A stretch of DNA of 64,000 bases, taken from the NCBI RefSeq assembly GCF_004011695.2, contig NC_082411.1, positions 1,162,001 through 1,226,000 on the forward strand, given 5' to 3'. Shown piece after piece: positions 57,240-64,000 of this stretch; the first letter of the stretch is position 1, and each line of letters opens with the position of its first letter. Position numbers and translations under genes: made by a program. Below the pieces are notes generated by a model. The model was not told the origin of the DNA. It made no database searches and was given only the letters and a program-made list of their open reading frames with translations. Origin of the DNA: Ascochyta rabiei. Lineage: Eukaryota; Ascomycota; Dothideomycetes; Pleosporales; Didymellaceae.

Positions 57240-60200
57240 CTAGTGCTGCCCATAGTTGGTACCCCAGCCTGCACGGCTGTTGTAGCTCCCACCGCCGTAA
57301 CCACCGCCGAATCCACCATAGTTGCCGTAGCCGCTCTGCTGGTGCTGTTGGTTACCGCCGCCCTGCTGGTGGCCCAGGCCACCGAGCCCACCGTACTGGC
57401 TGTTTCCGCCGAGGTGGCTGGGGTAACCGCCGAAGCCCTGCTGGTGAGATTGCTGCTGGTGCAGACCCTGAGCGCTTTGGCTAGGGGTGCTCTGAGTGGC
57501 TGATCCAGGACGACCTTGCTGGGCTCCCAGAGCCGACTGGCTAGGCACAGCGCTCTTGGAGTCACCGAAACCCTTCAGGGAGTCGTCGCCACCCTGTTGG
57601 CCGCTTTGCTGCTGGCCATATGAGCTCTGACCCGTGTATCCAGGTCGGCTGAACGTATCAGGAAGACCGCCGAATCCGCCAGAACCGGCTGTGGCGCTGT
57701 GGTTCTGGCCCATGCCGGAAGCTGAGCGACCGTATTCACCAAGACCACCAAAGCCACTGCCACGGTCGTTGGAGGACGCTCCGAAGCCCCCTACATTAGC
57801 CGGAGAGGACGAGTGCTGGTCGTACGATGCCTGAGGGGACATTCCGTAGTGGTGGGGCTGACCATACATGCCCTTTCCGAAGCTGCCGTAGCCTTGCTGC
57901 TGACCGTAGCCTCCGAATTGGTTCATGTAGTTGGCATAGTACGGGCTGCCGTAGTATGGGTGGTTGTATGGGTAACCACCGTGCTGGCCCTGCTGGGATT
58001 GCTGGCTGTGTCCCTGGTGGTGATGTTGCTGGCTTTGCGAAGCAGGTCCAGAAGGAAGCTGGCTTCCCAGAGTAGGGTTGGGCGTGTTGTGTCCGCTGTT
58101 CGATGCTTCGTTGTATCGACTCTGCTGACCCTGGGAGAAAGAGTCCTGGGGTCCAGAGCCAAATCCACTGCCGGTGCGCTGCTGAGCAGAGCCGGCCTCC
58201 TGCTGACTAGGTGTCTGTTGACCGTAGTTCTGGTAGTATTGCTGGTACGCGTTGCGCTGCTGCTCGGACGTGAGGTACTGGGAAGAGTAGTTGTCAGGTG
58301 CCGAGGAGAATGCGCCAGGCTGTGACTGGGCCTGGCTCTGTTGGCCAGGGTAGTCGTACTGATTCGAAGACGACGGAATCTGCTGACCGAATGGATCGTA
58401 TGGCTTCTGAGAAGGTGCAGCAGCGGTGTCGGCCTGCTGGCCGTAGCGTCCGAACTGGTTGTAGGGCTGGCTGGACTGCGAGCCCTGGTTCTGCATCGCC
58501 TGCGATGCGAGCGGGTTCGAAGGGGACTGCTGCGACAGGGGCTGCTGCTGCTGGGGTGCTGGGGGCAAGCCAGGCGCCTGCTTGGGTGTAGGGACAGACT
58601 GCTCGGGCTCCGACTCTTCGACGTGAGGGGCCTGGCGAGGCGCAGGCGGCAATGAAGCCCTAGGTTGGGTGACAGGCGAGTGCTGAGGGGGTTGAGTCCT
58701 GGTCTCGGCCTCCTCCCTGTCTTCATCGACATCTTCCTCGCCGCCCAGGCCCAAGCTGCCGAACTGGACTGCTGCCCTGTCTACGGCGTGGTTTCCTGGC
58801 ATGACGACTGCCTCCTGCTGCTCGACGAGCTTCCTCTGGAAGCTAGCGCTGCGGTGTGGTGTTCCGGAAGTTGCCTTGAGTGCGGTGGTTGCATATCCTC
58901 CCACAGCAGGGCGGCCGATAGGAGCCTGGCCTGATGTGCTCAGCGGGGTGGCTACGCCAACGCTTCCAATATCCTTGGAGCTAGCGACGGTGCTGAACGC
59001 GGTCTCGGTGGGCGGCGGGTGCGACTCGTCGGGCAGGTGCTCCACATTCTCCTTTGTGAGCTCGTCTTTGGAGGGCGTGAGGTTGAGCTCAGCTACTGGC
59101 TCTTCAGCCTTGTCGGGCGTCTTGGTTGCCTCGTCGGCGATGATTGTGGGCTCGTCGACCTCGTCTGCGACGGGGGGGATGGGCAGCTCCTCAGCCTGGA
59201 CAGCTGACTCCTGTGCGACCGGGGCAGCAGGTGTCTCGACTGGTGCAGGGGCTGACTCCTTGGGAGCGTCGGCGGGCTTCGCGGCAGGCTTGGGAGGGGT
59301 AGGCTCTGCGGGCTTTGCGAACATGCTGGCCCACGTCTTCTTGGCGGCGGTTATGGGGTGCTTTGCGGCCTCGACTGGGTTGTGCAGCACCTCTGATGCA
59401 GTGCCGGGTACTGCGTCCTTTTTCTTGGCCTGCTCGGTGGTGTTGGTGTTGGTGTTGGTGTTAGTGTTGGTGGTGTTGGTGGTGTTGGTGGTAGTGTTGG
59501 TGGTGGTGTTGGTGGTGGTAGAAGAGGTGTCTGGCTTCGCGCCCCACGCGCCGGCGCTGGCTTCGGTCTCGGTCGTGGCTGCAGTCGCTGGCTTCGTGTC
59601 CCAAGCTCCAGGCTCGGCAGCGGGCGTGTCCCATGCAGCAGACTCGGTCGTGGGCACTGAGGTCGACGCAGTGCGGGGTCCGGTTGCAGCACCTCCACGT
59701 CCGCCGCGGAAGCCACCACGGCCTCGCTCCGTGCCGCGACCACGACCGCCGCGGGCGCTGTCAAGACCGCGTCGGGGGCCCTCGCCGCGTGGACCACGGG
59801 TGGTGGACGAGTCTGTAGGGGCAAAGCTCTCCTTTGCTGCTTTGGAGCGCGACCGGTCCTTGGCCTTCTTGGGGACTTCGCTGAACTGCGAGACGGTGCC
59901 TGCAGGGGGCGAGGTCAGCAGACGTCGAAACAGCAGGGCGGCGTTTGGGTGTGAGCGCAGCGGCGCGCTTGCTTACCTTCGCTGATGCGCTCGATGGTCC
60001 GCTCCAGGTCGGCGTCGGCGTCGTCGATGGCGAGCACGAGATCGGCGTCGGACCAGTCGGGGAACAGCTCCTTCAGTGTGGTCAATTGCGGCTGGTAGCG
60101 CTTCTTCAGCTCGGCCAGCTCGCCCTGCTCTGCGGATGTGTCGACGGTGGGCGACGCGCTGTCGCCGTTGGTGTTGCGCGGCCCTCGCGAGCCATAGCCT

Positions 60201-60265
60201 CCTCCTCTGCCGCCGCCGCGAGCCGTGGTCCGGCCTCGCGCAGGCCTGCTTTGTGCTTCAGACAT
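57240..60265 (-). CDS. DEF1: RNA polymerase II degradation factor Def1
   Basis: Predicted 982-residue protein from exons 60265-59977 and 59899-57240, joined across a 77-nt intron (59900-59976). The splice joins ERISEG to TVSQFSEVPKKAKDRSRSK, the diagnostic Def1 block. Residues 57-97 are a CUE domain (LTTLKELFPDWSDADLVLAI). Def1 is processed and enters the nucleus, where it recruits the ubiquitin ligase that destroys stalled RNA polymerase II; the CUE domain binds a ubiquitin-like fold in elongin. An RGG-like stretch follows (GRGRGTERGRGGFRGGRGG), then a Thr/Asn repeat, Pro/Glu/Ala-rich parts, and from about residue 530 a long Gln/Gly/Ser/Tyr-rich prion-like tail. Family members share this low-complexity C terminus. 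It is head-to-head with the gene at 60915. Confidence 0.92.
59440..59525 (-). repeat. Thr/Asn-coding tandem repeat in DEF1
   Basis: Short tandem units of AAC-ACC/ACT (seen as GGTGTTGGTGTT on the plus strand) encode TTTN, TTN and TN runs at about residues 175-205 of Def1. Length change by three bases keeps the frame. Confidence 0.85.
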
Positions 60266-60914
60266 GTGGACTGTGGTGTGTGGGGGGAAGCCGCTGTGGA
60301 CTCGGTCGTGTGCTGGGTGAGAGGGCAGTGGGGAGTGGAGAGGACGTGCGGGACGAGCAAGTGCAAATGATGTATCGCTCCACGACACTCGGCGCGGCGA
60401 CCTCGTTTAGCCAGCACCTGTCGGCCTTGGCGTCGCCCAGTGGCGTCAGAGAGAACGCGGCTGTCTCGCGTCCACCTCACACCGCGAGCGGGGGGCGGGC
60501 CGTCAGCAAGCAGGGCAGAGGGCTGGGCCAACACGCTCCTGCCCCCCCAGCCCGTTGTCGTTGTTGTTGCTGTTGTTGCTGTTGTTGCTGTTGTTGCTGT
60601 TGTTGCTGTTGTTGCTGTTGTTGCTGTTGTTGCTGTTGTTGCTGTTGTTGCTGTTGTTGCTGCTGCTGCTGCTGCTCCTTCTGCTGCTGCTCCTTCTGCT
60701 GCTGCTCCTCCTGCTGCTACTCCTCCTGCTCCTCCTGCCCTGTTTGCATCAACCCCGTCATCGTCACGTGCCGCCGCCGCCGCCGTCTCTCCACTCCACC
60801 TGCCTCACCGTCACCACCCACCTGCCTCGCCGTCACCACCCGCCTGGGGCACCTTCACCGCCGCCTCACCCACGGACACGTCCACGTCCACGTCCACGCT
60901 ACCACACACTGACG
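60266..60914. promoter_or_regulatory. Divergent promoter between DEF1 and the 429-residue gene
   Basis: This 649-bp region holds the promoters and leaders of two outward genes and a large TTGCTG-type trinucleotide repeat. Short CACCTGCCTCGCCGTCACCACC-like repeats lie at about 60800-60860. All three plus-strand frames are open across the repeat, giving Leu, Cys or Val/Ala runs that are not evidence of protein. Confidence 0.55.
60554..60738. repeat. TTGTTGCTG / CTG-rich microsatellite
   Basis: About eleven copies of a TTGTTGCTG nonamer (60559-60660) pass into CTG triplets and then CTCCTTCTG-type units to about 60738. The tract lies between the divergent DEF1 and 60915 start codons, nearer the latter. 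Confidence 0.95.
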
Positions 60915-62204
60915 ATGCAGACCAGCATAGGCCAGCGGGCGCTGAGCACACTTGCCTCCAAGCTCCACCCGCAGCTGCCCCTCACCCCGCGCGAGAGCCA
61001 GCAGCTCCTCACCCTGCTCACCACCTCGTTCCGCACCCACCTCGACCGCGAACACCCTGTGCATGTCTCTGAGAAAAATCAAACGCCGGCCGTGCACACG
61101 CTCGTCGGCCATGAAGACTACCGTTCGTCCCGTGCCACATCCTCGTCCGCTTTGGCGTCACAACATATCCATGCTGTGCTGTCCAACCCTCTCTTCGCCG
61201 TGAAGCCCTCCCGCAGACGCTCGCAGTCTGCTGCATCACACCTTCTGAAAGATCCCATGGGCTGGTTCTTGAACGAGATCGCCACAGGAGATGCTACCCT
61301 CTCCAAGGCTTCCATGTGCCTTGACATGCTTGACAAACGCACAGCTGAACAGCCTCCTCAGCTGCACGACGGCAAGACACACGGCGCCATGATTGCTGAT
61401 TGGCTCCGCTCTAGTGGGCTGGATGCCTCCAAGGAATTCCTCGAGATGTGTATTGCAAAGCCCCACACCAAGCGACCGTCTGACACGTTCCTCTCTCGCC
61501 TTGTATCCCTGCTGATCGCTCATGGCAAGAAGCCGCTCGTGTGGAAGTGGTACACCCGCTCTTGCTGTTCAGGTCTGCAGCCTGCAAAGGCACTTTTGTT
61601 CAGGAAGCTGCTGCTGAAGCACATGGTTCACGCTGAAGCGAGTCGAGACATCTACCGAGGCATTGTTCTGTTCAGAAGAGCTTACGAAATGATCGGCAAG
61701 CAGAGTGACAAATCATACGAACAGCTGAGACCAGCTGGGCAGTATCTCGTGCAAGCCGTCATGTCGAAACCAACAAACACTATTGGGCGTGAACTCTACA
61801 ATTCATTCAGGCATTCTACTCAGCTGTGGATCAACAGTAGGTGGTCTCAAGCCGTAGACTCGATGTTATGGCTCCACCATCCCACCACGGCGTCGGCTGC
61901 ACCAGGGCTTCGTTTCATCATGGACCCTGCCGGCGCTGCTACGTACGCCAACGCCATACCAAGTCAAAGACGCTTTATTGTGCAGCTCATCCTAGGCATT
62001 GCCCGCCAGCTACTCGAAGAAGAGAGCTATCGAGACGCACAAACCGTCATGGCCTTTGCCAAGCAACATTTTCCCGACCTTGTGTTGTCGAATCTCTCAA
62101 CCGAACAGCAGCCAGTTGCGGATCGCTTGTCGAAGAAGGTCGAGAGGGAGCGGAGACGGGAGGAGAGGAACCTTGAATTGCTGGACAGTCTTGTTTTGAC
62201 ATGA
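60915..62204 (+). CDS. Uncharacterised, probably mitochondrial protein
   Basis: Intronless 429-residue protein from the ATG at 60915. The first 20 residues (MQTSIGQRALSTLASKLHPQ) are Arg/Ser-containing and free of acids, as in a weak mitochondrial presequence. The rest is helical throughout: RESQQLLTLLTTSFRTHLDR, then PMGWFLNEIATGD, WLRSSGLDASKEFLEMCIAK, a run of Leu-rich paired helices, and a Glu/Arg-rich coiled C-terminal end. Repeated helix pairs of about 35 residues resemble pentatricopeptide or similar alpha-solenoid proteins of mitochondrial expression, but I cannot assign a family. The frame is open upstream through the microsatellite, but only from non-ATG codons. It is divergent from DEF1. 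Confidence 0.72.
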   Translation: MQTSIGQRALSTLASKLHPQLPLTPRESQQLLTLLTTSFRTHLDREHPVHVSEKNQTPAVHTLVGHEDYRSSRATSSSALASQHIHAVLSNPLFAVKPSRRRSQSAASHLLKDPMGWFLNEIATGDATLSKASMCLDMLDKRTAEQPPQLHDGKTHGAMIADWLRSSGLDASKEFLEMCIAKPHTKRPSDTFLSRLVSLLIAHGKKPLVWKWYTRSCCSGLQPAKALLFRKLLLKHMVHAEASRDIYRGIVLFRRAYEMIGKQSDKSYEQLRPAGQYLVQAVMSKPTNTIGRELYNSFRHSTQLWINSRWSQAVDSMLWLHHPTTASAAPGLRFIMDPAGAATYANAIPSQRRFIVQLILGIARQLLEEESYRDAQTVMAFAKQHFPDLVLSNLSTEQQPVADRLSKKVERERRREERNLELLDSLVLT

Positions 62205-64000
62205 CAGAGAATGGACTGAGGACACCATAGCACGTCACAACACACCATAACGCCTAGCCCACGCTACACTTCAGTAGCACAAGATACCACATTTGCGGAG
62301 CCAGCAACTCGGTATTCCGTGTTAGCAGACCTCTACCTTGATGAGCCATAGGGACCCACCGAGTGGCCGTGGCACAAAGTCATCGAGCGAAGAAATTAGG
62401 CGGGCCCTGGCGGGTAGAAAGCGGTCAGTGTTACTGTACGATACTCGCGCCACATGTGGAACCACCAGGGCCCGCGCTTGGAGTAAAGCAAAGCCACCAC
62501 GCCGAGCGGGACAAGCCTACCATCACGGCCTGTCAAGCCACATCGTCGTCACAATTGCGAAGAATACCAGCTTGCAGCCACGAGTTGGTCGGGTTGCGCA
62601 TGGGGGGATAATCAAGCTATCCACACAGCGATACCTACAGCGAGTTTAGAACTCGCATGACTTTCCAAAACAATTCAATCTCCATACAGTACCATCATCT
62701 ACACAAACAACCCCCTGAATACACCATTGATGTATGGTTCCCGCACCAAGCAGAACAAGCACACAGTACTAAAGCCCACCTTTCCTTCTCGGTCGAGTAT
62801 TACCACATCAGGAAGGGCGTCTATGAGTATTCCGTTTCTGCGATCATCTTTCGCTCGTCCCCAATCCAAGCCAAAACAAAAGGATACCACCCCCCTGTTT
62901 CCTGGTTCTGGATATTCGTTGCATCTCTTCACCGCAGTCACCTCAACCGCTAACAGCCAATACTGAATAGCCGTCAGATGCAGATATAGCCGAAGCAAGA
63001 AAGACGCGAACAATCTTTAGATTGAGATAGATGTGAAGGAAAGGAAAGGAAGGAAGGGAAAGGGAAGGAAAGAAAGGGAAGGAAAGGAAGGAAAGGAAAG
63101 GAAAGGAAAGGAAAGGAAGGAAAGGAAAGGAAGGAAAGGAAAGGAAGGAAAGGAAAGGAAGGAAAGGAAAGGAAGGAAAGGAAAGGAAAGGAAAGGAAGG
63201 AAAGGAAAGGAAGGAAAGGAAAGGAAGGAAAGGAAAGGAAAGGAAGGAAAGGAAGGAAAGGAAAGGAAAAGAAAGATTTTCTTCTTCTTCATTTTCTTAC
63301 TACTGGCCCTTTTCTACATCTACCTCTTGCTTTGGAGAGAATGGTGTGGTGGCAGGGGTCGAGGGGAAGAGTGGTAGGTGTGTACTTTGTGTGTACAGAG
63401 GTTGAGGGTCAGGTCAGGTAGGTCCGCTGAAAACGAAGTAGCCTAGCTTGGTCTAGCTTGGTCTAGCCTGATCCAGCCCAGCCCAGTCCAGTCCAGTCCA
63501 GACCAGTCCAGCCTGGCCTGGCTTGTTCCGTTTCGGCCTGGGTTTGGGGCTGTCGTGCTGCAATTCACCATGTATCGATCAAGCATCGACGGTTATCGCG
63601 GTTTTTCCTTTCCGGCTGCGGAAAGGGAAGTGTGCTGCTGTGGGCTGCGTTCGTGGGGCTTGCAGCTTGTCGGTTGCGCGGTTAGGTCGCTGCCTCGATG
63701 CGGTTGGCTTCGAGACCCGCAGCCGGGGAGTCGTCCGTTCGGGCTGGCTGGTTGGGCTTAGCTCGGTTTGGGGCGTGTCGTACGTCGTACGCCATGGGTT
63801 GGCTGCGTCGCTTTCTGGTTTTGGGGGGTCACGTTGGTCGGGCGTAAAGAGAGGGGGGGGGGGGTCGAATGTGTCTTGGAATTGGTCTGCTGGTGAGAAG
63901 CGCTTTCGGGTTGGGATTGGGTGGTCGCGGACCGTATCAAGTTGTGTTGGCATTCATGAGCGTGTTGGGCATTCTTCATTATTCTACATTGGTTTTATGT
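62205..64000. other. Repeat-rich, gene-free right edge
   Basis: No recognisable gene. The region contains a GGAAA-type satellite, a diverged CCAGTCCAG/TAGCTTGGTC repeat patch (63440-63533), and a run of 12 G at 63853-63864. An ATG-started 98-residue frame at 62657-62953 and a 124-residue minus-strand frame at 63579-63953 have no recognisable features and biased composition. Confidence 0.5.
63036..63273. repeat. GGAAA/GGAAAGGAA polypurine satellite
   Basis: About 240 bp of almost pure purine on the plus strand made of GGAAA and GGAA units. It reads open as Lys/Gly/Arg/Glu or Phe/Leu/Ser/Pro repeats on both strands, which is an artefact of composition. Such tracts can form triplex DNA. Confidence 0.97.

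Noticed and set aside
60076..61072. Poly-Cys and Val/Ala-rich open frames
   Set aside because: Produced by the TTGCTG repeat and by antisense of DEF1; the real gene starts at the ATG at 60915 in another frame.
63017..63377. Lys/Gly/Arg-rich and Phe/Leu/Ser-rich frames
   Set aside because: Direct reading of the GGAAA satellite on either strand, not protein-coding.
1..64000. Search for tRNA, rRNA, transposons, RIP-mutated repeats, CRISPR arrays and secondary-metabolite clusters
   Set aside because: No tRNA B-box with matching arms, no terminal repeats, transposase or reverse transcriptase frames, no AT-rich RIP blocks, no polyketide or peptide synthase genes were seen by eye.

Overview
The window is nuclear DNA from a filamentous ascomycete. 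Genes carry many very short introns: 24 are placed here, 18 of them 46-54 nt and the rest 56-77 nt, mostly with GT(A/G)NGN donors and CTNAC-like branch sites just upstream of the acceptor. The gene content (a two-domain DUF3433 membrane protein, a DUF1765 protein, Duo1, a Bys1-family secreted protein, a DUF7730/2EXR-like protein) and the compact, GC-moderate layout fit Dothideomycetes, probably Pleosporales. That placement is inference from style and content, not from a search.

Layout, left to right: an apparently gene-free 2.1 kb; an F-BAR/SH3 cytokinesis protein of the Imp2/Cdc15 type (-), divergent from the CCR4-NOT scaffold NOT1 (+, 6.5-13.6 kb); a 2 kb convergent gap; a DUF3433 membrane protein (-); a small orphan gene (-); galactokinase GAL1 (-); the DASH kinetochore subunit DUO1 (-), divergent from a basic nuclear-looking protein of unknown function (+); RNase H2 subunit B (-), divergent from the replication factor MCM10 (+); a tubulin-tyrosine-ligase-like protein of the Pby1 type (+); a small GPI-anchored-looking secreted protein (-); a BTB-like protein (-); a 792-residue orphan with a C-terminal cysteine cluster (-); a DUF676/ROG1-type serine esterase (-); a DUF1765 protein (-); ATP synthase subunit h (ATP14, -), divergent from TFIIB (SUA7, +); a secreted Bys1/thaumatin-like protein with a hevein-type chitin-binding domain and a long Pro-rich tail (+); a 2EXR/DUF7730-like protein (-); the RNA polymerase II degradation factor DEF1 (-), divergent from a probable mitochondrial protein (+); and a repeat-rich, gene-free 1.8 kb at the right edge.

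The genes do not form a metabolic cluster or a mobile island. They are mostly single-copy housekeeping genes for transcription and mRNA turnover (NOT1, TFIIB, DEF1), replication and genome maintenance (MCM10, RNase H2B), mitosis and cytokinesis (DUO1, F-BAR protein), respiration (ATP14) and galactose use (GAL1). Several are head-to-head pairs. The 350-bp promoter between RNase H2B and MCM10 holds a tight cluster of four ACGCG cores, the binding core of the G1/S factor MBF, and a complete ACGCGT site lies between DUO1 and the unknown basic protein. Simple repeats sit in several intergenic spacers and probable leaders (TTTCTC, TTGCTG, GGAAA, poly-A, poly-G). They create long false reading frames.

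I found no transposon, RNA gene, CRISPR array or convincing pseudogene, and no clearly new multi-gene system. The best leads are the two possible cell-cycle promoters, the uncharacterised partner of DUO1, the seven-cysteine tail protein and the Bys1-hevein secreted protein.
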